From positions 4,960,001 through 5,024,000 of the forward strand of contig NZ_CP059856.1 of the NCBI RefSeq assembly GCF_009193325.2: DNA of 64,000 nucleotides. The letters run 5' to 3'. Shown here one piece after another: positions 6,872 to 17,268 of this stretch. A program made the translations under genes and the position numbers. Below the pieces are notes generated by a model that saw only the letters and a program-made list of their open reading frames with translations, was not told the DNA's origin and searched no databases. Within the stretch, counting starts at the first letter, position 1, and every line of letters begins with the position of its first letter. The DNA is from Bacteroides zhangwenhongii (lineage in GTDB: Bacteria > Bacteroidota > Bacteroidia > Bacteroidales > Bacteroidaceae).

Positions 6872-8925
6872 TTGATCGTATAATTTTTCTTTTCCTTTCC
6901 TATGCCTTTCAAGGTAATTGATTTCCAAGCGTCAGGAAGCGTTCCTTTTCCGGCAACAATCCCTTTATCCGTAATATCCAGTCCGCCAAATCCCATCAAT
7001 ACCGACTGCAACACACCGCCAGCCCCTGTCAGGAAATAGGGATTCGTACCACCGTCAAATTCAGCTATCACCCGGAATGGCGGATTCAGATTGGGACAAT
7101 AGGAATCCCTAAAATAATGCCATGCACGTTCACGATCTCCCAATCGAGTAAACAAAATGGAGTAAATGGACTTCGACATGGCAGGTGTTTTCTTTCTCGG
7201 AACAGTCTGAAGATAGTATTCGAGATCTTTTCGAATTTGCTCTTTATCCGTAACAAGCTTTAAAGGGAAAGCCAACAGGCAAACATCGGCCTGCTTCGTT
7301 ATAGCTCCGTCATACGTATCATGTTCTGCCGTTACTCCATTGGCCAGTTGCCGGAAACGGAGTTTTCCCGCAACAGTCGCCCACATCGGGTCAGATTTCA
7401 TATTCAGCAGTTTGGCAGCTTTGCAGGCAGCTTCCAAAGTAGATTTTGCGACACCGTTTGTATAAGCATTATTATTCACGTTCTTTCCCCCTTGAGGATT
7501 CTGATTCCATTCATCCGCTCCAATCACATTCCTGATTTCATACTCTCCTGCTTCATTCGGTTCCGAACGGCTCACCCAATAATCGGCAGCGGCACTAATG
7601 ATGGGAAATCCCTTTTGGCGAAGCCATTCCAAATCCTGCACCACTGAATAATATTGCCAGGTTGCCATAGCCACATCCCCTGTAATATGATTTTCGAAAG
7701 GACCATAGATGTTGGTTACCGTATTATCCTCGTTTCCCTTATCACTACTTTCCCATGGATACATTGCTCCTTTGTAACCGTGCATAAAAGCATTATGCTT
7801 GGCTGCGTCCAGACGTTGATAACGATACTCTATCATTGATTCCGCCAATTCGGGATGAAGTAGTAACAAAGCCGGAAAAATCCACGTATCAGCATCCCAA
7901 AACACGTGTCCGTTATAGCCGAAGCCCGAAAGTCCCATCGGAGAACAGGACAATCCCGAGCCTTCACGCACAAAAGCATACGTATGATAAAGCATACTGT
8001 GAATATCCTGTTGCGACTGAAGATCGCCCTCAATCACTATATCACTTTCCCAAAGTTTACCCCATGCAGCCTCGTGCTTACTCCACAATCGTTCGACACC
8101 TTCTATCGCAGCAAATGCCGTCAGCCGTTCCACCTCATTCCTGACATCGGCATGAGTGACAGAGGAAAGCGTCGTCCCTATAATCGAAAAAGTGTAGGGT
8201 TGACCTGCCTGTAAACGGACCGTAAACTCTTGCGTATGTACCCCGACTCCCCGTGCACTTCGATGACAGACTTCCGGACGAGGAAAGGAGTCATCGAAGA
8301 CAAACGACGAACAAGCCCCGATTTCAAATTCCCGGACCGGAGATTTTGCTACCGACGTGCAGAGGTCAATCGCTGTCTTTCCATTGAAAATCCGGTTGTA
8401 ATATTCCTGCGGATTACGCAGTGACTCATGTACCATCATTATATTCGCTACGGATACTTCTATGTTTTCTTTCGGAATGATCTGCACACGCAACAAACAT
8501 GAATAAGGCAAATGACGCAATGATGTATATTGATATTCAACACGGGCCAGTGATTTATAATCAAATTCTCCACAAAACACTCCCCGACGCATATCCAAAG
8601 TCTGTTTGTAACCGGATATCTGGGAAGCCCTCACCGTAGAGCCGTTTATCTGCAATTCCGTATCAAGCATATTGATGCCATGCAGGAAATTGTTGACTCT
8701 CCCTTTACCATAGATATCATAAACTCCTCCCAACACGACGCGGGAAATCTTCAAAGGTTCGGGAGAAGAGACTAACCCCAACATTCCATTAGCTACAGTT
8801 ATTCCATAATAAGATTGGGGGTCAATTTGTTCTGCAGTAATTTTCCAGACATCTTGTGCGGACATACCGATAAATGGGCACAACCCGCTCAACAGCAGTA
8901 ATATTAAAAAGTTTCTTTTTCTCAT
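6868..8925 (-). CDS. GH65-family glycoside hydrolase or phosphorylase
   Basis: The 685-residue protein has a signal peptide (LILLLLSGLCPFIGMSA) and the GH65 layout: N-terminal beta-sandwich, then an (alpha/alpha)6 barrel from about 300. The barrel shows GYNGHVFWDADTWIFP and the acid block GADEWNQN with E472 as probable general acid, followed by NNNAYTNG. GH65 members act on alpha-glucosides such as trehalose, kojibiose or nigerose; the family also holds the glucosidase for glucosyl-galactosyl-hydroxylysine of collagen. Export to the periplasm favours a hydrolase over a phosphorylase, which is an inference. It sits between the PKD lipoprotein and the SASA esterase, 121 bp after a strong hairpin. 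Substrate is not settled. Confidence 0.85.
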   Translation of the reverse strand: MRKRNFLILLLLSGLCPFIGMSAQDVWKITAEQIDPQSYYGITVANGMLGLVSSPEPLKISRVVLGGVYDIYGKGRVNNFLHGINMLDTELQINGSTVRASQISGYKQTLDMRRGVFCGEFDYKSLARVEYQYTSLRHLPYSCLLRVQIIPKENIEVSVANIMMVHESLRNPQEYYNRIFNGKTAIDLCTSVAKSPVREFEIGACSSFVFDDSFPRPEVCHRSARGVGVHTQEFTVRLQAGQPYTFSIIGTTLSSVTHADVRNEVERLTAFAAIEGVERLWSKHEAAWGKLWESDIVIEGDLQSQQDIHSMLYHTYAFVREGSGLSCSPMGLSGFGYNGHVFWDADTWIFPALLLLHPELAESMIEYRYQRLDAAKHNAFMHGYKGAMYPWESSDKGNEDNTVTNIYGPFENHITGDVAMATWQYYSVVQDLEWLRQKGFPIISAAADYWVSRSEPNEAGEYEIRNVIGADEWNQNPQGGKNVNNNAYTNGVAKSTLEAACKAAKLLNMKSDPMWATVAGKLRFRQLANGVTAEHDTYDGAITKQADVCLLAFPLKLVTDKEQIRKDLEYYLQTVPRKKTPAMSKSIYSILFTRLGDRERAWHYFRDSYCPNLNPPFRVIAEFDGGTNPYFLTGAGGVLQSVLMGFGGLDITDKGIVAGKGTLPDAWKSITLKGIGKEKKNYTIK

Positions 8926-8967
8926 TTTATCTGTATTTTATAAGCCTCTTATGAATGCATAGCCAGT

Positions 8968-9011
8968 CTTTTCTCATCGGAGCAAGGCAAAACCCGCTCC
9001 GATGAGAAAAG
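8968..9011. terminator. Strong intra-operon hairpin between PKD lipoprotein and GH65
   Basis: A perfect 16-bp inverted repeat (8968-8983 and 8996-9011) with a 12-nt loop lies inside the PUL between two same-strand genes. No long T tract follows on the minus strand, so it may attenuate or protect RNA ends instead of terminating fully. Confidence 0.65.
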
Positions 9012-9047
9012 AAACATGCTAACTAAAAGTCTGTATGGATAAAAAAA

Positions 9048-10901
9048 CTAATACATATATCCGCTCTTACCCGGATTACCGCCCATCTGCGACCACGCAT
9101 TGGCTGCATAACCTGTCGCTGCGCCTTCAACAGCAAATAGGGTCGGCTTTCCGTCCAGCATACCGGTCACATAGATAACACCATCTGGAGAGATGGTCGG
9201 AGAAGACTTCAATTCTGTACCCAATTGAAGTGAAGCTATCGCCTGTCCGGTACTTGGTTCGAGTTTCACAAGTGAGCCTTTATCCGTATCATTATAATAA
9301 ATGTATCCTTCATTATCTATAGCCGGAACACCATAAGCAGTACCTGCTACTGCCGTTTCCCAAAGGATGGAGCCGGTAGAAGAAATCGCACTTATATATT
9401 GGTCCGTAGCAACGTACACCACTCCCTTAGCATCGACTACCAAGCCATAACCAGTTTGTTTGTTACTTCCTTTGACAGCCGTATACCACTCAGGCGTAGG
9501 CACCGCCCCTTCGATCGTCTTCTTTGTATCATAACAATAAACCAACGCTTGCGTATCAGTTGTCGATAATTTAGCTCCCAGATTGTGACAAAGGACATAG
9601 ACTTTTCCATCTGCGCCAACAGCTAACTGACTTCCATTAGGCTGATCGCTTGGAGCATAGTCCTGTTCATTGGTCGATTTATTCCAACTACCACCATTCG
9701 GGAAAAATATATGAGTACCGTATGAACGACCTCCACTCTGACCAGTATTGACAAGTATCCTGCCATCTTTCAATCCGACACAGCCACCGTAGGTTCCGGA
9801 AGATGTTTTTTCGGCATACTTCAAACTACCGGATGTCTTATCATAAATACGAAAATGCTTACCATCGGTACTTGGAGCTGAATTTGTCAAAATCATCACG
9901 TATCGGTCTGTAACCACCGGAGCACCGAATGGACGCATACTCGACTTAGCCCCAATCGGAGTAAACCATTTCTGCACACCTCCATCCGCACCACCTGCAA
10001 TAGCATAAAGACTGGCTGACTTATTTTTGTCTGCAGCAGAAGTGTTATCCCCGACAGCCACATAAACCGTTCCATCAGAGTCAACAGAAGGAGTCGGATG
10101 CTGATAGGAAGAACCTCTATTAGGTTCATTATTCTGTCCGCAATCAAATTTCCAAAGTTGGTCACCAGACTTAGAGAAACAAACCAGATTGTAATTGCTG
10201 GATGAAACATAAACATACTGCCCATCCGAACTTGTTGCCGGCGAAGTATGTATAACCGTTCCCTGCTCATCATACGGATGTGACCACAACACACCAAGAC
10301 TACCGGCACTCTTGGCTACCTCTACTGTAACCGTTTTGGTATCTTTCCGTTTCTTATTATCCGTTACAGTCAGTGAAACGTTAATTTTCCCATGCGAGCC
10401 AAAAGTTATTTTCGGGTTTTCTTCCGTTGAAAGAATAGCCCCGAACGTCCACTCTCTCGCAACAATCTCACGTCCTTCCACTACTTTCGACTGGTCGGTA
10501 AAGGTAATTTCCTCACCTGCCACAATCTGTTCGGGCGACCAGCTAAAATCGGCAATGGGACGGATACCGTCATCTATTATCTTTATTGTCTTTTCAAAAA
10601 CCGACTTGATAGCTCCACGATCTGACGTAACAGTCAAGCGAAACAAGTATTCCCCTCCTTCATTCACATAAAACGGCGCAGGAGAAGCCAGGTCATACAT
10701 CACCTTACCCATAAACTCCCATTTGCAGACTGCAATCTGGGCGTTTCCGGCTGTCGAGGTATTCGTAAGAGTTATCTGGTCGCCAATCTCATAAGATTCC
10801 TTGTCTGTGGTAAATCCGGCCTGTACCCAAGATTCATCATCAGGAGCACAGCCTGTCAACAAACAGATTGCAGCGACTACTACATATAATATTCTTTTCA
10901 T
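9048..10901 (-). CDS. Surface lipoprotein with PKD-like domains and a PQQ-type beta-propeller
   Basis: The 617-residue protein starts with a lipoprotein signal ending LLTGC. Two PKD-like immunoglobulin folds follow at about 28-112 and 113-197 (for example PIADFSWSPEQIVAGEEITF and VSLTVTDNKK). From about 205 to the end come repeated blades such as SPATSSDGQYVYVSSSNYNL, TPSVDSDGTVYVAVGDN and SPTISPDGVIYVTG, typical of a PQQ-like propeller. No catalytic residues are evident. By position after SusC, SusD and the EEP protein it is most likely a surface glycan-binding or scaffold protein. An enzymatic lyase or glycosidase role cannot be excluded. Confidence 0.85.
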   Translation of the reverse strand: MKRILYVVVAAICLLTGCAPDDESWVQAGFTTDKESYEIGDQITLTNTSTAGNAQIAVCKWEFMGKVMYDLASPAPFYVNEGGEYLFRLTVTSDRGAIKSVFEKTIKIIDDGIRPIADFSWSPEQIVAGEEITFTDQSKVVEGREIVAREWTFGAILSTEENPKITFGSHGKINVSLTVTDNKKRKDTKTVTVEVAKSAGSLGVLWSHPYDEQGTVIHTSPATSSDGQYVYVSSSNYNLVCFSKSGDQLWKFDCGQNNEPNRGSSYQHPTPSVDSDGTVYVAVGDNTSAADKNKSASLYAIAGGADGGVQKWFTPIGAKSSMRPFGAPVVTDRYVMILTNSAPSTDGKHFRIYDKTSGSLKYAEKTSSGTYGGCVGLKDGRILVNTGQSGGRSYGTHIFFPNGGSWNKSTNEQDYAPSDQPNGSQLAVGADGKVYVLCHNLGAKLSTTDTQALVYCYDTKKTIEGAVPTPEWYTAVKGSNKQTGYGLVVDAKGVVYVATDQYISAISSTGSILWETAVAGTAYGVPAIDNEGYIYYNDTDKGSLVKLEPSTGQAIASLQLGTELKSSPTISPDGVIYVTGMLDGKPTLFAVEGAATGYAANAWSQMGGNPGKSGYMY

Positions 10902-10933
10902 TGCGTTTCTGTAATTTTAATATGAACAATTCA

Positions 10934-11851
10934 TCACTTTACATATTCCAATTTGCCGATGATAGGATAATGATCGGAGATATAGGTGATTTTTTCGTAG
11001 ACTTTATCTATCGTTTCAAACTTCAAAGGCTTGAAACCGGTACAGAATATATGGTCTACGATATAAGGAGTAGCTGTTCCGAATCCTGTATATGAGTGTT
11101 TCGAGTCGGTGACCGGAGCCGACAAGCGTACGTTAGTCATAAACTTTTTAACTCCGTCAAAAATATCACTGTCAATCTGTTTATTAAAGTCAGCTGTCAA
11201 CAACATCGGCAAGTTTTCGGGATTCAGTTCCGACATTTTACTTATAATCACTTCCATCGACTTGACCGGTGCCACTTTAGACCCCACATCAATATGAGTG
11301 TTAATAAAGAAGAATCTCTTACCGGAAGCAAGGTGTTTGAAAACTGCCCATGTGGCAACACGGGGAACGGTGCTGTCCCACCCCTGAGAAGCCGCAACAT
11401 CCGGTGTCTCGGAAAGCCAGAAACACCCCCAATCGATCAACTCAACTGCTTTTTTCCGATAAAAGATAGGAACAAATTCATCCGTGTTGGAATTATTGTT
11501 ACGACGCCCCTTGCCTATATATGCATAGTCTTTCCAATTATCTTCCAACCATTTCAGTTGTGGAGGACGAGCTTCCTGTACGCCTATCACTGTCGGCCTT
11601 TGTTCGGCAATCATCGGTATGAAAGCAGCTTTACGGACATCCCAAGCTTTATCCTCTTTATCATTGGCATTATAATAACGTATATTGAACGACATAATCT
11701 TGATCTGATTGTCATTCAAAGAGGGATCTTCTTCTTTGACCGTTTCAGGGTCTCTATAAAACTCGGAATAATCGGGGGCGGTATTACTACATCCGCCTAA
11801 TGCTATAAAATAAATAGCAACCACAGGCAATATTTGGCTAAATTTCATCAT
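10934..11851 (-). CDS. Endonuclease/exonuclease/phosphatase (EEP)-family lipoprotein
   Basis: The 305-residue protein has a lipobox (FIALGGC) and an EEP fold: IKIMSFNIRYYN at about 50, the metal-binding Glu in VIGVQEARP, FINTHIDVG, LLTADFN and the final catalytic ISDHYP block. EEP enzymes cut phosphodiesters or phosphomonoesters with a divalent metal. Being membrane-anchored outside the cytoplasm, its target is unlikely to be cellular DNA; a phosphorylated glycan or lipid head group is more plausible, by inference. It is the third gene of the PUL, 18 bp after susD. Two ATG codons are adjacent at the start; the first is listed. Confidence 0.85.
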   Translation of the reverse strand: MMKFSQILPVVAIYFIALGGCSNTAPDYSEFYRDPETVKEEDPSLNDNQIKIMSFNIRYYNANDKEDKAWDVRKAAFIPMIAEQRPTVIGVQEARPPQLKWLEDNWKDYAYIGKGRRNNNSNTDEFVPIFYRKKAVELIDWGCFWLSETPDVAASQGWDSTVPRVATWAVFKHLASGKRFFFINTHIDVGSKVAPVKSMEVIISKMSELNPENLPMLLTADFNKQIDSDIFDGVKKFMTNVRLSAPVTDSKHSYTGFGTATPYIVDHIFCTGFKPLKFETIDKVYEKITYISDHYPIIGKLEYVK

Positions 11852-11869
11852 AGTAAATCTTTTATTATT

Positions 11870-13666
11870 TTAATTCCAATTCGGGTTTTGTGAAAGTTTA
11901 TATCCGGCACTTTCATAGTCACGGATTACTTGTGCCGGAATAGGATAGAGATATTGACGGTCATCACTATACCAGATGCGGTTTCCCGTACCGGGATTGT
12001 ATTGCAAATCATAACCACCGGCAGGAGCCGTAGTAACGTAGAGTCCTGTTTCATTTTTCACGTTGACCGTTTTACAGTCTTTATTAGACGACTGTGTACC
12101 GTTGTCGGTAAAATAACAATCCGGAGTACCATCACCATTCAAGTCAATATCCGTATTCAATGCAGTGATGTGCATCCCCGTCCAAGGAAGTTGTTCAATC
12201 AACTCACCGCATTTCCAACGACGTAGATCATTAAATCTCATTCCTTCCGCTACCAATTCTATAGCACGCTCACGACGGATTTCCAACAATACAGGATCTG
12301 CGACATCCGGATAGAACGTTTGCTGCAAATAAGTATCTGCGGTTGTAGGCAGTTTTTCCGTTCCGCCTGTGATCCCCGCACGCCGACGCAAAGCACCGAT
12401 AGTATTGTTCCAATCAGTATCAGTAAGTTTCCTCAGTTCAGCCTGTGCTTCGGCATAGTTGAGCAAGACTTCGGCATACCGCAGCAACGGAATACTGTTG
12501 TTATTCTTTTCATTATTATCATACTTAGTATCATCAAGCGAATACTTTATCACATGATAACCGGTCAGGCAAACTGTCATATCGGCTACAGTCGCTTTTC
12601 CATCCCGTTTGAAATCCAATCCACGAACCGTCTGAGCCAACCGCAAGTCACGGTCTTTCATTTCTGCAGCAAAGCTTTTAGTTTCATAACCGGTTCCGGA
12701 AGTGAACGGAGTACCGTCCAAATTCAGATATGTATTGACAAACGGGCGAACCAGGCTCCAACCTTTACCATACGAAAGAGAGTTATACCAGTAGTTTTGG
12801 GTTCCGTAGATACCCGATGCACTATTGGCGCATACCGCCAAAATGATTTCCGATGTTATCGGGGTCTCCAGGTAGAATAAATCACGGTAAGCTCCTTTTG
12901 TACCTGTCGCCATATTCAATGATAGTCCGCTATTATCCATCACCAGCTTGGCAGCACCAGCAGCCTGCGCGTAGAGTTCTTCCGCAGTAATTTCGAGCCC
13001 TGTGAGTTTATGATAACGACGAAAAGCGGCTTCGAACAGACATACACGGGATTTGAGTGCGGCGGCTGCCCACTTAGTCAACGTAGAACTGTTGACGGAA
13101 GAAGTTGCCTGAATATGTTCATAAGCAAAATCCAAGTCTTCAATCATGTTCCGGATAATAACGTCGCGGCTATCACGTTCTTTATACATGATATCATACT
13201 GATAGGACTGGATTTCACTACCAAACCAAGGAATTTCTCCGTATTGGGTCAACTTATTGTAATAGAACCAAGCACGGAACCAACGGGCAATACCCAAATA
13301 ATTATCACGGGTAGCAGCATCTACCGTACATTCCTTTGAATGACAGCCGTCAATAAAATAATTGATGTTCCGAAGCGTACCCCAACTCCAACTGGTAGCT
13401 GTCTCCGCATTATATGCATTCTGCTGTATAAATACATCTGTCTGCCGGACAGCAGCAATATCACACATTTCGTCTTGATTGTAACCCGTAGAGAGTGTTG
13501 GTAATGCCCGGTAGAAAGAATAGGCATAGAGACGCAACCCCGACTCGCTACCGAAAATCATAGCTTTGTCAGCCTCCACCTGCATCGTCTCGGTCAAGTC
13601 ACAACTTCCCAATAATAGCGTAGCACAGAGAAGTAGGATAGTACGTATATTACTTATTTTTTTCAT
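11870..13666 (-). CDS. SusD-like glycan-binding lipoprotein
   Basis: This 598-residue outer-membrane lipoprotein (LLLGSC lipobox) would bind oligosaccharides at the cell surface and pass them to its SusC partner. It has the SusD layout: N-terminal helical TPR-like region with NINYFIDGCH and RAWFYYNKLTQYGEIPW, and the C-terminal RagB/SusD block with LLRYAEVLLNYAEAQAEL, RRERAIELVAEGMRFNDLRRWK and the closing YLYPIP. The gene follows susC by 17 bp, and the two are surely co-translated. Family length is about 500-650, so it is full length. Confidence 0.95.
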   Translation of the reverse strand: MKKISNIRTILLLCATLLLGSCDLTETMQVEADKAMIFGSESGLRLYAYSFYRALPTLSTGYNQDEMCDIAAVRQTDVFIQQNAYNAETATSWSWGTLRNINYFIDGCHSKECTVDAATRDNYLGIARWFRAWFYYNKLTQYGEIPWFGSEIQSYQYDIMYKERDSRDVIIRNMIEDLDFAYEHIQATSSVNSSTLTKWAAAALKSRVCLFEAAFRRYHKLTGLEITAEELYAQAAGAAKLVMDNSGLSLNMATGTKGAYRDLFYLETPITSEIILAVCANSASGIYGTQNYWYNSLSYGKGWSLVRPFVNTYLNLDGTPFTSGTGYETKSFAAEMKDRDLRLAQTVRGLDFKRDGKATVADMTVCLTGYHVIKYSLDDTKYDNNEKNNNSIPLLRYAEVLLNYAEAQAELRKLTDTDWNNTIGALRRRAGITGGTEKLPTTADTYLQQTFYPDVADPVLLEIRRERAIELVAEGMRFNDLRRWKCGELIEQLPWTGMHITALNTDIDLNGDGTPDCYFTDNGTQSSNKDCKTVNVKNETGLYVTTAPAGGYDLQYNPGTGNRIWYSDDRQYLYPIPAQVIRDYESAGYKLSQNPNWN

Positions 13667-13683
13667 ATCTTCTTTATTTCCAT

Positions 13684-16600
13684 TTAGTAAGTGATAGATA
13701 TTCCTAAACTGAGATTCCGCATCGTCGGATAGTTAAAACCATCCCCCTTTGATCCGGAGGTAAGGTCGGTATCCGATCCTTTCGTAACAACCGTCACATC
13801 ATAATCTTTCGTGTGGCGATAGAGTGGAGACCACGACCATAAATTTTCACCCGAGAAGTAAACGGAAACTTTAGAGAAACCTGCTTTTGCGATCCACTTC
13901 CTTGGCAGGTTATAACCGAACTGCAGATTTTTAAGCCGGAAATAAGATACATCCTGCAAGTAGCGTGTATTAGCCGTACCTTTATACAACGGATTATAAT
14001 AGCCCGAATAGCGAGGTAAATAGGCATCCGGCCGATCTTTTGTCCAATAATTGTTCAAATGCCATAACGGAACCTGATTGTAAGGGCGGTTGTATTGTCC
14101 CCAGAAAGAACTTTCACCGCTGGGATACCAATTTTGTTTCCCCACACCATCAAACATGGCTGACAAGAAGAAATTATTCCAGTCGGCACTGAGCGAGATT
14201 GTGTATATGTAACGGGGTTCAGTGTTCCCTATAACCTTCCGGTCCCCCGGCGAGTCTACCGTATTAGCCCCATTATCAATAGTGCCTGTATTATTCAAGT
14301 CTTCGAAGCGCATATCACCCGGATAAGTGATGTAATTGACAGATGTCTGCATCAGATTGTTTTTGTAGCCCTTTCCGTCAAAGGCTGCATCAATTTCTTC
14401 CTGAGACTGGAACAAGCCATTACAAACAAAGCCCCAAATTTCACCAATACGTTGGCCAACATAGTAATCATCGAGGTCACGTTTTGGATTATTGTATTTA
14501 TCTATCACCGAATGATAGTCGGCAAGGGTTGCCTTAACACCGAAACTGAATGGTTTGCCCGCTAAACGGAACGAATCATTATACCCCAATGAAATTTCAT
14601 AACCGTAGGTACTCATATCGGCATAGTTTCCTTTGGGTGATGACGCTCCGAACGTATCGGGAAGCGTCGGACCCACCGTATACATATTAACAGTCTTACG
14701 TACATAATAATCGGCGGACAGCGTAATCTTGTTGTTCCAAAACCCTAAATCAATACCTGCGTCTATGGTTCGTGAAGTCTCCCAACCGATATTATCTGGG
14801 ATTTGATCCGGATTGAGCGTATAACGTAGTTGCGCCTTACCGTCCAGGTAACGTCCCTCACTCGAAGAGCCGGTAGTAGAATAAGTCTTCAATGTGAACT
14901 TTTCCAGATAAGAATACGGTTTCACATTGCTATTCCCTAATGCACCATAAGAGACACGCAGTTTTCCATTGGAGATAATATCAGGATTTACTTTCCAGAA
15001 CTTTTCTTCCGAAAAACGCCATGCTGCCGAAGCCGAAGGGAAAAATCCCCATTGCGAGTTGTTGGGAAACTTCGACGAGCCGTCGTAACGTCCGTTCACC
15101 TCGAATAGATAACGGTTATCATAAGAATAGTTCAACCGGAAAAATGCCCCGGCGTATCGCCAACGGTTACCATCACTTTTTATAGACATATTGTCTCCCA
15201 TAGCAAAGTTGATATTTTCCACATCAGGCATTAACAATCCATTCCGCTCCGAAGAGATTGCTTTATAATCCTGTTGTTCATAGTTATATCCAACCAAAGC
15301 TTTCACATAATGTTTGCCTGCAAATGTATTCTCATATTCAGCATACACATTGGTGGATATATAAGTGGTCTGTTGCACTTTCTCCGACATTTCATCATCG
15401 GTCTCCGGTGTTCCCAAATACTTAATTACCCCTTCATAATCGCTATACGGGACAGCAGTTGTTTTCTTATCCTCTATAAAATCTTTTGTACGAAAAGAAA
15501 AGTCACCCGTAAACCGCAATTTATTGTCCAGCAGCGTTACGTTCAGGGTAGTTGTATTCTTTAAAGTTTTCGTCGTACGCTTTATCCAGTTGTCCCCCGT
15601 CACTAATCCGCCAACAGAACGCGCTCCGGAATGGGTTAAAGTTCCGTCAGGATTAAAAATCGGCTCGGACGGATGCCCTTCCATATTGATACCTTTCCAT
15701 ACCAGACCTTCATTCTGTCCGATGTACCCTAGCGGTTGAGAATATTTGTCATGAGTATAATCTATATTATTAGAAATTTTCAACCAATCGAATACTTGTG
15801 CACTGACTTTGGTACGCATATTCATTGTACGGTAGGTGTCCGAGTTATAATTGAACAGACCATCGTAATCGTACAAACGGGCGGAAGTGTAGTAACTGAT
15901 TTTTCCATTAGAACCACTAATGGATACGTTATGTGACTGAGCAAATGTGTGGTCTTTATAAAGCGCATCATAATAATCTTCATTTCCATAATATGTGTAC
16001 TTGCCGTCAGGTCCCACTGCTGTCTGTAATGTGTTGCCCGCTAATTTCCTCTGCCGGAAAGTTTCCAGCCATTCTTTTGAAAAAGGCTGCGACTTATTAA
16101 TACTGGTAGGTTCTATCCCGCGATAATTAAATTCTGCCTCACGGAACAGATATGCCCAAACATAACCATCGTCGACCACATCCGGCACTGCATACGGAGT
16201 TTCATAAGAAAAGTTCCCCGTATAATTGATAGTGAACTTATCTTTTTGCTTCGAGGGATCTTTCGTTGTAATCAAGACAACGCCATACGGAGCACGTGAA
16301 CCGTATATGGCCGCCGAAGCTGCATCTTTCAATACGGACACACTTTCTATATCATTCGGGTTCAGCATGGCCGGATCGCCTTCTACACCGTCTATCAGGA
16401 CTAATGCACTGCCACCTGCTCCGATGGATGTCACACCACGGATATTATACGAAGCTGACTGATTAGGCTTACCGTCGGCAAGCGAAATATTCAAATTAGG
16501 GACAGCTCCTTGTAACATCTGTGTGACATTGGCCACCGGACGATTTTCAAATACATCTGATGATACATTCTCTACCGCACCTGTCAAGTTTATCTTTTTT

Positions 16601-17193
16601 TGCGTACTAAACCCAACCACAACCACCTCATCCAGTGCCTGCGTATCATCTTTCAACGTGATTATCAAGCTGCTCCGATTCTTCACACTGACATCTTGTG
16701 TTTGATAACCGATATAGGAAATTTCCAATATTGCATCCGGTGATACTTCCAACGAGAATCTTGCATCCAAATCGGTTGCCGTTCCGTTGGAACTTCCCTT
16801 TTCTTTCACTGTGGCACCAATAATGGGTTCACCGTTCATATCATTCACAATACCTGTAATCCGATGTTTTTTATTGTCTTTTGAAGTATTCTGACGGGAT
16901 TGTCCTTTCTGAACTATTATATTTTTACCCTTTATCTCATAGACAACATTTTGTCCGTACAAAATCTGATCGACAGCTTCATTCAACTGTTTTGCCTCTA
17001 CACTCACAATCCTTCGGGTATCCAGATCACCGACCTTATATACGAAAGAATATCCGCTCTTATTTTTCAATTGAGTCATCGCCTCCTTCACCGAAACGTT
17101 ATTCATTTTCAATGAAATAGCTTGGGCCAGCATTGCTACGTTAAGGCAAAAGAGAGCCACGACCATTAATATGGCCTTCTTCCTGTAATTCAT
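13684..17193 (-). CDS. SusC-like TonB-dependent outer-membrane transporter with STN signalling domain
   Basis: The 1169-residue transporter imports oligosaccharides bound by SusD. After a signal peptide it carries a secretin/TonB N-terminal (STN) domain at about 26-95 (LKMNNVSVKEAMTQLKNKSG), a carboxypeptidase-regulatory-like beta-sandwich at about 110-190, then the plug (LDEVVVVGFSTQKK and the IRGVTSIG block) and a 22-strand barrel. The STN domain is what ECF/FecR-controlled transporters use to signal substrate arrival. The neighbouring fecR and sigma genes match this. The upstream intergenic region carries an opposing small-RNA candidate. Confidence 0.96.
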   Translation of the reverse strand: MNYRKKAILMVVALFCLNVAMLAQAISLKMNNVSVKEAMTQLKNKSGYSFVYKVGDLDTRRIVSVEAKQLNEAVDQILYGQNVVYEIKGKNIIVQKGQSRQNTSKDNKKHRITGIVNDMNGEPIIGATVKEKGSSNGTATDLDARFSLEVSPDAILEISYIGYQTQDVSVKNRSSLIITLKDDTQALDEVVVVGFSTQKKINLTGAVENVSSDVFENRPVANVTQMLQGAVPNLNISLADGKPNQSASYNIRGVTSIGAGGSALVLIDGVEGDPAMLNPNDIESVSVLKDAASAAIYGSRAPYGVVLITTKDPSKQKDKFTINYTGNFSYETPYAVPDVVDDGYVWAYLFREAEFNYRGIEPTSINKSQPFSKEWLETFRQRKLAGNTLQTAVGPDGKYTYYGNEDYYDALYKDHTFAQSHNVSISGSNGKISYYTSARLYDYDGLFNYNSDTYRTMNMRTKVSAQVFDWLKISNNIDYTHDKYSQPLGYIGQNEGLVWKGINMEGHPSEPIFNPDGTLTHSGARSVGGLVTGDNWIKRTTKTLKNTTTLNVTLLDNKLRFTGDFSFRTKDFIEDKKTTAVPYSDYEGVIKYLGTPETDDEMSEKVQQTTYISTNVYAEYENTFAGKHYVKALVGYNYEQQDYKAISSERNGLLMPDVENINFAMGDNMSIKSDGNRWRYAGAFFRLNYSYDNRYLFEVNGRYDGSSKFPNNSQWGFFPSASAAWRFSEEKFWKVNPDIISNGKLRVSYGALGNSNVKPYSYLEKFTLKTYSTTGSSSEGRYLDGKAQLRYTLNPDQIPDNIGWETSRTIDAGIDLGFWNNKITLSADYYVRKTVNMYTVGPTLPDTFGASSPKGNYADMSTYGYEISLGYNDSFRLAGKPFSFGVKATLADYHSVIDKYNNPKRDLDDYYVGQRIGEIWGFVCNGLFQSQEEIDAAFDGKGYKNNLMQTSVNYITYPGDMRFEDLNNTGTIDNGANTVDSPGDRKVIGNTEPRYIYTISLSADWNNFFLSAMFDGVGKQNWYPSGESSFWGQYNRPYNQVPLWHLNNYWTKDRPDAYLPRYSGYYNPLYKGTANTRYLQDVSYFRLKNLQFGYNLPRKWIAKAGFSKVSVYFSGENLWSWSPLYRHTKDYDVTVVTKGSDTDLTSGSKGDGFNYPTMRNLSLGISITY

Positions 17194-17254
17194 AAAATAA
17201 ACAAATTATTTAATTAAAACTCGAATAACCCGTTTTAAAAGAGATGTATTTTGC

Positions 17255-17262
17255 TAACTTTG
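17255..17262 (+). promoter_or_regulatory. -7 box of the antisense small-RNA candidate
   Basis: TAACTTTG matches TAnnTTTG. A TTTT at 17233-17236 lies 18 bp upstream, an imperfect -33 element. Transcription would run away from susC, toward the 3' end of fecR. Confidence 0.5.
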
Positions 17263-17268
17263 CACCAT

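Noticed and set aside
11096..11800. 234-codon plus-strand frame opposite the EEP gene
   Set aside because: Overlaps completely a gene with all EEP motifs; no independent support.
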